DNA from: Hypoxylon rubiginosum
Lineage: Eukaryota; Ascomycota; Sordariomycetes; Xylariales; Hypoxylaceae
Direction: 5' to 3'
DNA: 64,000 bases
NCBI GenBank assembly: GCA_902806565.1
Contig: CADCXA010000021.1
Span: forward strand, 186,001 to 250,000
Part shown: positions 12,343 through 23,789 of the stretch, one piece after another
Numbering within the stretch: the first letter of the stretch is position 1
How the letters are laid out: each line of letters begins with the position of its first letter
Translations under genes and position numbers: made by a program
Notes under the pieces: model-generated
Told to the model about the DNA's origin: nothing
The model's database searches: none
The model's input: only the letters and a program-made list of their open reading frames with translations

Positions 12343-15289
12343 ACCTATAAGTTTATTAATAACATAAAATTAATAATAAAATAAAGGTTTTTTTTTAATA
12401 AAATAATAATATAAATAATAATTTTAATATAAAAGATTTTTAACACTTTTATTTATTTTAAAAAGTTTATTTTATTTTTAATAAAAATAAGTTTAAAATT
12501 AATAATTATATAATAATTTATTTTAAAGTTTTTTACTTTTTTTTATATATTATTATATAAGTTTTAAAATTCTTTTTTTTATATTTATTATTTTAAATTA
12601 AAGTATTATATTTTTATTATAAAAATCACTAAATATTATTAATTTATAATTAAAAGGTTTTATTATATAAAAACGTTTTTTAGTTTAAATTTAAAAATAT
12701 TAAATAAATTAAAAATATTTAGTTTTTTAAAAATAAAAAAGTAATTTAAAATTAAGTTTATAATAAATATTATTATAAAATTAATAATATATAAGTTAAT
12801 TATTATTTTTAAAAGGAATTTAAATTTAATATTTTATTAAAATTTATATATTAGTTAAATAAAAGGTTATATAAATTATATAAACTTATTATTAATTATT
12901 TTATAAATTAATATATATAATATTTTTTTATTAGTTTTTATAATAAAAAAAATATAAAAAGTAATTTTTATTTATAAAATTATTTAATTTTAAAAACAGT
13001 TATATATTAAGCGTTTTATTTTTTTATATATAATTAATTTTCTTTTTAAAATATTAAATATATATATAATATTTTTATTAATAATATTAAAATTTTTAAA
13101 ATGGTTATATTATAATATATTTTTATTTAATATATTTTTAATTAATATATTTTTAATTAATATATTTTAAATTATTTTACTTTTTTATAAATTAATAAAA
13201 AGTTATATAAATATATTTAAATTTATTATATAAATTATATTATTTATATTATTTATAATATAAAAAGTAATAAATATGTTAAGTTAAATATTAAATATAA
13301 TATATTGTTTATATTTTTTTTATTAGTTAATAATTATAATATAAAATTATAAATAATAATATAAATATATTAAATAAAACTTTTTATTAAAAAATTTATA
13401 AATGTTTTTATAAAAATAATTTAATTAATATTTATATTTATTAAATATTATTTATTAATTATTTTTTAAGTAATATTTTTAATATAAAAATATTATAAAA
13501 AATAAAAATATTAAGGTTATTATAAATAAAAATATAATATAAAGAAATTAATAATTAGTTAAAAAAATTTAATAAAAGTAATAATTATTTTTTTTTATAT
13601 TTTTTTATATTTTTTTATAAATAGTTTTTTATTATAATTAAAAAATAACTAAATTTTTTATATTATATAATAATTTATTAAACCGTACGTTTTCGTTTAT
13701 AAAATTATTATATTAAAAATAAAAAGTTATATATATTTAAAGTTAAAAAAGTAAAATTAAAAAACTAATAGTTAGTAATTTTATTTATTTTAATTAGTTA
13801 TATTTTATTAATTATTTAAGTAAAAATATTTTTTTTAAATATAAAATTATTATATAATGTTTTATTTTTTTAATAAATTAATAATAATATATATAACGTA
13901 TTAATATTTAAATAACTTTTAAAATAAATTAAATATAAATTAAAAAATATATAAAAAATTAATATATAAAAGTTAATATATATAATTATAACTAATTAAA
14001 AGTATATAACTTAATTAAATAAGTTTAAAAATAATATTAAAAAATTTATAAAAAGGGTTTTTTATTATTAAAAAAAAAATAATTTAATTTAAACTATTAA
14101 TAAAGATTTTATTTTTATTATAATAAAAAATATATTTTTATTTTAAACCGTTAAAAAGGATTTTATTTATATTATAATAAAAAATATATTTTTAGTTTAT
14201 AATTCTTTAAATAAAAAGTCTTTAATAGTTTATATTAAAATAAATTATTTATTATAATTAAAAATATAAATAAATATTTTAATGTTAAATATATATTAAA
14301 AATACTTTTTTTAATATAATTAAAAATAATTTATTATAATAATTTACTAAAATTTAAAAAATTCTTTTTTATCTTATAATAATAATTAATAAAAATGTTT
14401 AATATATTATTTTTTAAATTTTAAAGTTTTATTAAAAATCTTAAATATAATTTTTAAAAGTTATAAAATAATAAAATAATAATAAAAGTTCATTATTTTA
14501 ATTTCTTTAAAAATTAATAATAAATAAATTTATTTAAATTAATAAAAAAATTTAAATTAATTTATAATAATATTAAAAAATTATTTTATACGTTTAATCG
14601 TAAAATTAATATTAATAAAAAGTTTATTAATATAAAATAAAAGTTTATTTATATTTTTTAATTAATCTTTTAAGTTAGTTAAATTTATAGATTTAATATA
14701 TATTAAAAATATTTTTATTTTATTTTATAAATATTAAAACTAGTTATTTAAAAATATTAACTTATTAATTAAATTTAATACATTATTAAGGAAATTCTTT
14801 ATAATTAATTTTATATATTTAGTTATTTATTTTTTTAAGTTATTTAATAAAATATATTTTATTATATTATTAATATTAATATAAAGGTTTTTTAATGTTA
14901 AAAATCCTATTAAAAAAACATTTTATAAATATTATATATTATTTAAAATCTAAGGTAAAAGTTAATAATTATTATTTATATAATTATTTATTATATTTAT
15001 TATAATAGTTTAATTAATATAAAAGAAAAAAATAAGGTTAATTAAAATTTAAAATTTTTTTAAAGTTTTATATTTATAAAAAATAAAAAATAATTTATAA
15101 AAAAAAACTTTAATAATATATAATATATAAGATAAATTAAAATAAGTAAAGTTTTTTAATAAAATAATTAATAAATTAATTTATATATAATTTAATATTA
15201 TTAATATATAATTAATATTTTATATTTAAAATATTTAAAGTTTAAATGTTAATATATTATTTTTTATTATTTTTTAGTTATATAAAAGT

Positions 15290-16300
15290 TAAATTATTTA
15301 ATAATATTAATAAAATTATTTATTTTAAAATAAAATTTATTAAAAATTTTAATAAAAATATAATATTTATATTAATATATAAACTTTTTAACGATATTTA
15401 TTTAAATGTAATTATAACCTTAATAAATTTAAAAAAATTATTATTTAATAATATTATTAAAATCAATTAATTAAAGTTTAAATCCTTTAAAAACTTTAAT
15501 AAAAATATAATATTTATATAATTTTATAAACTTTTAAGTTATATTTAAATAAAAATAATTTTAATAAATATAAGGAAATTCTTATTTAATAATATTAAAA
15601 AAAAAAGTTATTTAAACTTAATATTATTTAAAAACTTAAATAAAAATATAATATTTATATTAGTTTATAAATTTTTAATTAATATTTAAGTAAATATAAT
15701 TTTATTAAATTTTAATTTATTTTTATTTAATAATATTAAAAAAATTAATTATTTAAGAATATAATTTTTTAAAAACTATAATAAAAATATAACGTTTTTA
15801 TTAACTAAAAAACCTTAAAATAATATTTAATTAAATATAATTTAAATTAAATTAAAAATATTTTTATTTAATAATATTAAAAGAATTAATTTTTTAAAAA
15901 TATAATCTTTTAGAAATTATAATAAAATTATAATATTTATATTAATTAAAAAATTTTAAAACGATATTTAATTAAATATAATTTTAATTAATAGAAAAAG
16001 ATTTTTACTTATTAATATAAAAAAAACTAACTATTTAAAATTATAATTTTTTAAAGATTTTATAAAAATTATTATATTTATATTATTTTATAAAAGTTTT
16101 ATTAGTATTTAATTTAATGTAATTTTATTAAATTTAAAAAAATTATTACTTTATAATATTAAAGAAATTAATTATTTTATTAGGAAATTATTAAAAGATT
16201 TTAATAAAAGTATAATATTTATATAAATATATAAACCTTTTAATAATATTTAAATTAATAAAAGTTTAATAAAAATAAAATTAATATTAATAATATTTAA
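15290..16300. repeat. About 141-bp tandem array, seven decayed copies
   Basis: The anchor TAATATTTATAT (or a close variant) recurs at 15361, 15508, 15649, 15790, 15931, about 16073 and 16213, giving spacings near 147, 141, 141, 141, 142 and 140. Flanking blocks recur with it, including an AATAATATTAAA block and an AAACTTT block. 141 is 47 codons. Both strands stay open across units if TAA is taken as mutated CAA, so it may be either a fossil repeat-protein gene or a near-nucleosome-length satellite. A 74-codon open stretch at 15246-15470 lies in the first copies and is not a gene. Confidence 0.75.
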
Positions 16301-19300
16301 ATAAATATATTTACGTTTTTTAAAATAAAGTTATTTTATTTTAAAATTATTAATTATTTAATATAAAAATATTTTAATATTAATTTAATATTATATTTCT
16401 TTTAATATAAGTTAATATAATAAAATATAATATAATATAATTTAATAAAATATAAATAATATAAAAATAATATTATAATAAAATATAGTTTTAATATTTT
16501 ATAATTAAAAACTATTATAAATAATAATAAATATAAAGAATATATTAAAAATACGTTAATTAGTATAAATATTTAATTAATATTAAAGCACCGTATATAA
16601 TAAAAATAATATTTAAAAAAAAGTTATTTTTATATAATATTTAAATAAGTTATATAATAAGTTTAAATTATATATAGTTTAAGATATTACGTAACATTTT
16701 AATATTTTAGTTTAATATTTTAATATTTTAATCTTATTATAATATAATTAAGTTTTATTATAATTATAAATTTAAATTAAATATATTAATAAATATAAGG
16801 AAAAATTTAATATATAAATTAATATATATAGTTATAAAATAGTTTATTTTTAAAACTAGAATTTAATTTAAATATATTTAAATATATTTAAAAGTTATAA
16901 ATTATTAATATAATTAAAAAAAAGTTCGTTATAATAAAAAACAAAGATTTTTTTTAATTTTAAAATTAAATTAATTATAAAGTATAAATAAATATTAAAA
17001 ATTTTATTTTATTAAATTTAAAATTTATATAAATATTAATATTTATTTTTATAAAATTATATAATATAATATTAATAAATTTAATAATTTATTTATAAAT
17101 ATAACTAATTAATATCTTAAAATAATTATTATATTAAGATTTTAATTTTAAATAATTTATATAAATTATAAATTTAAAACTTTTTTTATAACTTAAATAT
17201 AATATTAATTAATTATATAAACTAAGTTTTAAATAATTATATAGTTTATAAATAAAATAAAAATAAAATATTTATAAAACGTGTATATTTTAAAATTATA
17301 TAAGTTTTATATAAATTAATATAATATAAAAATTAAATAATAGTGGTTTTTTTTTTAGATTAATATAATTAATTATTAAATTATAAGTAAATTAATGTTT
17401 ATATTATTAAATATTAATATTAATATTATATTATTAATAATATTTTAAAAGTTTATATAATTTAAATTTATTTAAAAAATATTAGTTTTATATTTAAATT
17501 ATAATATATATTATTTTTAAAAATCTATTATAATAAAAAATAATTTAATATATTTATTTATAAAATATTTATATTATTAAATAATAAAAAAATAAAATTA
17601 CTAACTATATTAATAAATTTTAAATAAATTTAAATAATATAAAATTAAAAATTTATATTATAAATTTAACTTTTAATTTTTCGCTATTAAAATTAATATA
17701 TTAACTAAAAAAATTAATATATAAATATAATTTTAATAGTTTTTTAGCTTTAAAAATATAACGGATTTATAATAAATAATTAACGTAACATTTATTAAAG
17801 TTTATTAAAAATAAAAACTATTTATATTTTAATAAATATATTAGTTTAAAAAATTATTTAAAATAATATAAAAAAAATAAAAGAAAACCAGTATTAATAT
17901 TTAATAAATTTCTATATAATAAGATAATATAATATATAGTTTAATTAAATAAAATAAAAGAATAAATAAAAGTGAAATAAATATAATTATATAGTTATTT
18001 ATTAAATATTTTAAAAATAAAAAAATAAACTTAAAAAATATTAAAAATTTATATATTATTTTTTATAATAATTATAAATTATTTATTTCCTAGATATATA
18101 CTTATAATATAAAACCGTTAAAATAATAAAAACAGTTATTTTAATTATTAATTATTTTTTATTTAAATAAATATTTATTTAATTTATTAAATATTATTTT
18201 ATTATTTAAAATACCGGTATTTAAATATATATTTAAATAAATAAATATTAAATAAATAAATACTAAGTAATAAAAATTATTATTTTTATTTATTAAAAGT
18301 TTTAATTTTATTAGTTTTTTAAAATTTATATAATTCTTTTTAATTTATTATAATAAAAGTTTTTTTTTATATTATATTTAATATTATAATAAATAAAAAT
18401 AATCTAGTTTTTATAAACTTTTTTAAAAATATGTTATATATAAAATTATAATTAAATTATTTACTTTAAATTATAAAAAGAAAATATTATTTTAAATATA
18501 TTTTAAATATTTTATAAATTAAACTATAAAAATATATATAATAATAATTTAATTATTTTTATAAGTTTTTTTTAATAAGTTTATATTTAGTATATAAAGT
18601 TTAAAATGTTATTTAAATTATTATTAGTTTATTTTTTATAATAATTTATATTAATTTTTTTAAAATTAAGGTTTTTTAAATATTAATTATTATAATATTA
18701 ATATATAAGTTTAAAAGCTTTTTATATTTATTAAAATTAAGGTTTTATTATAAAAACCTAGCTTTTATTATTTAAAAAATCATGGTTTTTAAAATAATAA
18801 TATTAAATATTTATATTATTAAAAATATTAAAAATAAATATAATAAGTTTTTTTATTTATTATTTTTATATATATAAAAATGTTTATAGCTATTAAATTT
18901 ATTACTTTTTATATAATAATATTTTAGTTTTTTTTATTATTTAAATAGTTTTATAATAATATTATTATTTTATAATATTAATATTTTTATTAATAAAATA
19001 CCTTATAATAATATTTTATATAATATTTAATATTTTTTTTTATTTAATATTTATTTAAATAAAAGATAAATTAAATATAAATAATATTTATTTATAATAA
19101 TTATTTTATTTATATTTATAAATTTATATTTTAAAATTTTAAATTTTTATAATTAATTATTTTTAAATAAGTTTTTAAAATTATAATAAAAACTTTAATT
19201 TATTTTAATTAATAAACTATATAAATTATAAAAAAAAACTAATTAATTTTTTAATATATAACTTTTAAATTTAATTATATATATATATAAAATTTATTAT

Positions 19301-19669
19301 TTAAATAATAAAACTATAAATTAAAAAATTATTATATTATTTTAATATTAAAATTTTATATATAAATAAACTTAGTTTATATTTTTTTTAATATTAATAA
19401 GTTAAATTTTTTATTTAAATTATAAAAATTATATATTTTTTATTTAAACTTTAAAAATAATAAATAAATTTATAATTTTATTTAAATAATAAAAATTTAA
19501 AAAGTTTTAATATATAATAATTAAAATATTAATATTAAAATAAATAAAAGAATTATTATTTAATATATAATAAATTATATTATTAAAATTATTAATTTAA
19601 TTAAAAATTTTAAAAATTTTTAATATAATATTTTATATATTTTATAATATAAAAATTTTAATTTAATTA

Positions 19670-19752
19670 TAATTTAAATATAATTTAATAATAATTTAAT
19701 TATAATTTAATAATAGTTTAATTATAATTTAATAATAATTTAATAATAATTT
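19670..19752. repeat. Short A+T tandem repeat (about 22 bp)
   Basis: TAATTTAATAATAATTTAAT-type units repeat about three to four times with a step near 22 bases (10 + 12). They lie less than 200 bp inside the right edge of the isochore. The tract is low-complexity and has no coding value. Confidence 0.6.
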
Positions 19753-19940
19753 TATAATAATTTAAATATTATTATAAATATTTTATAAATATAATAAATT
19801 TAATTTTAAATTTAAATATAATTATAATTAATTATTATAAGTTTTTTATAATTTAAATTAATAAAATATATTAATTTATTAAGAATTTAATGTATTTATA
19901 TAATATAGGAATTATATATATTATAATTTTAACTTATTTT

Positions 19941-19994
19941 GCAGGTTTGGCAGGTTTAGCGGATTTAGCAAACTTGGCACTTTTGTCACTTTGG
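19941..19994 (+). repeat. 9-bp repeat at the isochore boundary
   Basis: Six 9-base units run without a gap: GCAGGTTTG, GCAGGTTTA, GCGGATTTA, GCAAACTTG, GCACTTTTG, TCACTTTGG. They are the first non-RIP sequence after the A+T block, and G+C jumps within tens of bases. Read as protein they give an alternating Ala-x-Leu pattern inside a 66-codon open stretch, which I do not consider a gene. Confidence 0.7.
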
Positions 19995-20710
19995 CGGTTT
20001 AGCGTAAATTTACAGCGGAGCGGCGTCTTTGTGGCGGTGTATGTACCTAAGGATCTAGGTACGCGGCTGAGATCTCGCAACCTTAACTAAACCACACATA
20101 TCGTCTGCCATGAACATAATGAACATGATTTAGACCACAGAGGCTACGAAAACTTTTAGGACGTATATACAACTAACTATCTCTAACATATCTGTTTCGT
20201 ATCTGTCAAAGTGTACCAATTCTAAGTTAAAGAATATACCGATTTCCTAGACTTTACTTGCCCCTTTCGGAGATGCTCAATTCTGTCTGGTCAAACCCCT
20301 TGACCGGACCTCGATAGGGTGAGCCTTCAAACGCCCCTTCTCAATCAAGCATTCTACGAAAGCGAACCAAACTTTGGCCAATTGACCGATTCACTGCTGG
20401 ATTCGACTGCTACTTGGACACCGATGTAGCTCATTTACCAAGGCCCAACCTCGCGATGTCCGTAAGCTATTATTGAAAACTCTCTGGAAGACATATATCT
20501 CCAGCGGTCTCGAGGAGAATAATTTAACTTACTACATTCAGTAAGAAATGATCATATTCGGGTGAGGGTTAAAAGCAAAAGGAATGGGGAGGAGTGTTAA
20601 AGAGATGGTAGAAGCATGGACCTGTTGACAAAAAAAAAGAATTGAAAAAGAAAAAAGAAGAGACATAAAAAAGGTGATGCCAAAAAGTCAAAAAGTGAAA
20701 AATGAAAAAT

Positions 20711-20841
20711 AAAAAAATGCAAAAAGCTCAGCCAGGTTCGAGCCCCCCGGACGGGCTCGAACCTGGCTTACGAAAATCCTCGTCAGGATTTTACTGGGCG
20801 GCCGGGCGCACTCAACTCTAACCACTAAGCCACGGGGCGGT
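20711..20841 (-). other. tRNA-like / SINE-like Pol III unit with folded arms
   Basis: On the - strand there is an A-box-like TGGCTTAGTGG (near 20832-20822) and a B-box GGTTCGAGCCC (near 20763-20753), then T runs at 20717-20711 that could end Pol III transcription. The element is unusual because both boxes lie in inverted repeats. 20730-20745 pairs perfectly with 20753-20768 (16 bp, 7-base loop). 20816-20842 pairs with 20853-20878 with one missing base. A third stem joins 20773-20780 to 20785-20792. No normal cloverleaf or anticodon arm can be drawn, so it is a tRNA relic or tRNA-derived short element rather than a working tRNA. Confidence 0.45.
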
Positions 20842-20899
20842 GGGCCGGTCACCACCGCCCGGTGGCTTGTGGTTAGAGGAGTTCCCGGCCGATGGAAAA

Positions 20900-22334
20900 T
20901 GGTCTGTTGCTATGGAATATATGTCTTTGGTTCGGCTCGTTACTGGGTAGGTGGCAGAACCCCGGCCAATAACGGAACGCTCAGCCCAGGCGTCACTACC
21001 TGAGGATATGCCGGCCAGACAACTACGAGTGCACTACTAATGATATACTCCAGGGCACAAATAGATGTCAACACTCAACCCCTAGCCTGGCAAACAGGAT
21101 TGCAGGATTGCACGTATGCTACCTGTGCTACACGCTCTACCTAAGGTACCTTACCTACCCCGTAGCTAATAATGGTAACGATGTCCCGTTATCACAAGTA
21201 TTTATAGCTATGAATATTGCGCCCATTGACATAATGCTACCAGCTCGAACTCGAAGATGATCGCCAGTGGACTCTGACTATCTCCCAAGTGCAATGAAAT
21301 TTCCTCTTCTCAGAGACAAGCTTCTCAGGAATCGATGCATGCGTCGGCGCTGATTGCTCTCCTGCGTCGGTTATGATCACCCAAGCTGTAGACGACAGGA
21401 TCGCCATCATGCGCGAACATATTTCATATCCAGAAGTGCCAGTTGTTCACATAGTACACAAAATGAAGTTTCTTCGTCGGCCTCTCGCCTAAAAGGTTAC
21501 AGGTTACTGTCGCCAACAGGTTCAAGGACTTCGCAGCGCACGATATGACTCCGTCCACAATCATTGCATGTCTTTCAGAGCTTACCCAACCAGCGTGGGC
21601 AAGCATGATTCAGGAGGGATGGATAAAATGATACTAGGAGCTAAGCACCTTCTCTGGGTCACCAGAGGACGACGTGACCGCCAGCCATACTCCAACATGC
21701 CGATAGGCACGTGTAAAACTCACTCATGAATCCCCACATATCAAGACCCAATTTCTCGATGTTGATGCTCTCTCACAGCTTAGGGTATTGATTCGGCTCC
21801 TTTCTCGGAAGCTGCTCTGCGCATGATTAACTAGAACACTGTGGAAGCATGATGTGTTCTCTAGTCTCTAGCCTGAACTGGCTGTTGGCGAAGATCGCCT
21901 TCTCGGGCTCCGATGCTGAGGAAGGGGACGTACTGGGCAGGTTTCATTGTATGTCTTGTAAGGGTGTCTTTTCAGGCGCATAAAGGGTGCAGGGAGTTGG
22001 GTGTGGGTGGGTATGAAATAGTGTATTCGCTGCTCATAGTCTGAAACTAGAGAATAATTTCATTTGTATGTATGGTATGCTCGAAATAGTGGACTGCACG
22101 ATATTAATAAATAGCTTCGTAAGAATGGAGCAGAAATCATACACCCCCTTTCACTTGTGACAAAACTGTAGAATTTATCTTGTAAACTCGCGTATATAAC
22201 GAGTGAGCTTTTCGAGGGCCTAGTCGTATCCTATATGATGGCAGCAACAGATACAAAAGCGTACGCGGCGATAGTGACAAAACACACGCTATACTGGACT
22301 GGGGGCTTGATCAAAGGCCTCGCGAAGAGTGGCA
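20900..22334. other. Intergenic; possible gene relic near 21.3-21.65 kb
   Basis: No intact gene is visible. Two overlapping segments look more protein-like than chance. One + frame is open from about 21315 to 21500; a second + frame runs from about 21465 to a TGA at about 21630, with a run of mixed hydrophobic, aromatic and charged residues. They are out of frame with each other and no intron of normal length joins them. The family was not recognised. The rest of the stretch shows nothing. Confidence 0.25.
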
Positions 22335-23735
22335 TCACGACTGACACCGAAGAACTGCCCACCGCTTGATCGGCCAGCTCTGTTGGAACCTTTCCATCAC
22401 CGGTCTGTCGAAACTAACTATGACCTCCAAGCCTCCTTCACTATCGTTGACACCGGCGGGAACCCTCGGAAGGACAATAGGATATCTCTTGTTCATTAGC
22501 TTGGGCAGCCTGACCGCATCACACCACCCGACGACCTCCCCCCAGTCTAGCTCGTACATGCTCTGGTCCGCCCACGAAACGATGGATATGCCGTCGTGAC
22601 GCGGCCCGAGGGTGATCGGAGGATGGTCGTCGGGCGCAGCATCTAGATACAACAGTACGTCTCGTACACTCTCCTCGTCGATACGGCGGAGCGAGGAGCG
22701 GACGGTAGAGGCGATTCTAGCCAGCCTTGAGATTGAGGCGGGGTCTAAGGGAGCTCCGTCACTAGGAGGACTGGCTTCCGTAGCAAAGGATACGAGATCA
22801 GACCGCGAATTTGTCGCTGATGTCATGGCGAAAGCGGCACCGAGGTAATCAGGGGGCAAGGGTGGACTAAGCCGTGAGCGGAAGTTCACCGGGACGCCTA
22901 TCGTATTTTCGCCTTCTACTCCAGAAGCTGGGTCTAGTTCGGCTGCTAATATCGCGCTCCAGAGCAGTGCCGTGAGGATATCGCCCGTCGAAACCCAGGC
23001 TGCAGCACCCTGCGAAACGATGTGCCCGTTTACTGCATCCTTCAATACCCGCAGGTTCTTCTGCGGGAAGAGAAATATGCAAGTAGTAGGATCATTAGGA
23101 CGTACTGACGCGCCGGCAATCCGGGTGAAATCGTCGGGTCCTCTTACGTAGAGAAGCTCAGGAATCGACGCAGGCGCCGACCTAGTATTGGTGCCGGGTT
23201 GTTCGAGCAGCGCTTTGCGGTCCAGCCAAGTCGGGTCGAAACCGGCTGCTGCGGATGCCCCCGTTCGGCAATGCGCAGCCCAGATCTTCAGCAGGGCGCC
23301 GAATCCGGTGATGTCGGTTGTGCAATGGTGGACGGCCACGCAGAGCACGAAGCCTCCCTTGACGAGTGATAATCTCGTTCGGAATACGGGCGCCGGGCTC
23401 GGGAACGGGGGCTGCGTATCGGGAGGTATCATCCCCGGCGCGGTGAACGCCGACGGCGGGAAGTTTCCTTGCTTCATGGCGGCATAGTCGGCTACATCTG
23501 AGAGATCTCCTTCGGAATAGATATCTTCTAGAGTCTGATACGGCTCGCCGAGGGAAATGCGCTTCTGGTCCTCACTGGTGGTTATTCCGGAGAGGAGGTA
23601 CGGGATATCGGACACCGCTCCGGCTAGGCCCGCTTTGAGAACGCGGGGGACGTCAGGGTGTGTCGAGGGGAAGCAGAACATCTGGCGGACATAGCCTCGC
23701 GGCATAAGTTTGTCGAGCGGCGACAGGGCGGCCAT
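22335..23735 (-). CDS. BAHD/trichothecene acetyltransferase-like acyltransferase
   Basis: Single-exon protein of 466 aa from the ATG at 23735. The frame is open 18 codons further to an ATG at 23789, but that extension ends in TTTCTTTCAG just before 23735, which looks like a splice acceptor or leader, so I prefer the inner start. It opens with an L-S-P-L-D-K-L-M-P-R-G-Y segment typical of fungal transferase-family acyltransferases. The catalytic H-H-x-x-x-D motif (HHCTTD) lies near residue 138, and an L-D-W-G-E stretch near residue 397 stands in the DFGWG-motif position. The family moves acyl groups from acyl-CoA to alcohols or amines in secondary metabolism and toxin self-protection; the substrate here is unknown. 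It is the first gene beside the RIP block and has no cluster partners in the window. Confidence 0.85.
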   Translation of the reverse strand: MAALSPLDKLMPRGYVRQMFCFPSTHPDVPRVLKAGLAGAVSDIPYLLSGITTSEDQKRISLGEPYQTLEDIYSEGDLSDVADYAAMKQGNFPPSAFTAPGMIPPDTQPPFPSPAPVFRTRLSLVKGGFVLCVAVHHCTTDITGFGALLKIWAAHCRTGASAAAGFDPTWLDRKALLEQPGTNTRSAPASIPELLYVRGPDDFTRIAGASVRPNDPTTCIFLFPQKNLRVLKDAVNGHIVSQGAAAWVSTGDILTALLWSAILAAELDPASGVEGENTIGVPVNFRSRLSPPLPPDYLGAAFAMTSATNSRSDLVSFATEASPPSDGAPLDPASISRLARIASTVRSSLRRIDEESVRDVLLYLDAAPDDHPPITLGPRHDGISIVSWADQSMYELDWGEVVGWCDAVRLPKLMNKRYPIVLPRVPAGVNDSEGGLEVIVSFDRPVMERFQQSWPIKRWAVLRCQS

Positions 23736-23789
23736 TCTGAAAGAAAATTGTAGGGGACTGGTTTCTTCACGAAGATAGTTAAACCTCAC

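Larger units (their letters stand above)
1..19930. repeat. RIP-degraded A+T-rich isochore
   Basis: The whole block is almost only A and T. Start and stop codons occur at random density and no open frame looks like a real protein. Cytosines left over tend to sit in CG, CT or CC rather than CA, and TA is everywhere, which is the known outcome of repeat-induced point mutation (CpA to TpA on both strands). Inside it are a decayed Ty3/Gypsy element and several decayed tandem arrays, listed separately. The rest holds no gene I can support. It begins before the window, so its full size and whether it is centromeric, subtelomeric or internal cannot be told. A mitochondrial origin is unlikely because no mitochondrial gene or tRNA is recognisable and the legible fossil is a nuclear retrotransposon. 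Confidence 0.93.

Noticed and set aside
15246..15470. 74-codon open stretch in the A+T block
   Set aside because: It lies in the decayed 141-bp array, its composition is only Ile, Leu, Phe, Asn, Lys and Tyr, and neighbouring copies have stops. It is not a gene.
1..19930. Mitochondrial DNA insertion or mitochondrial contig
   Set aside because: No mitochondrial genes, tRNAs or rRNA segments are visible, and the readable fossil is a nuclear Ty3/Gypsy element with RIP-type changes.
21424..21606. 60-codon - strand frame
   Set aside because: It is the antisense of the more protein-like + strand relic and has no recognisable motif.
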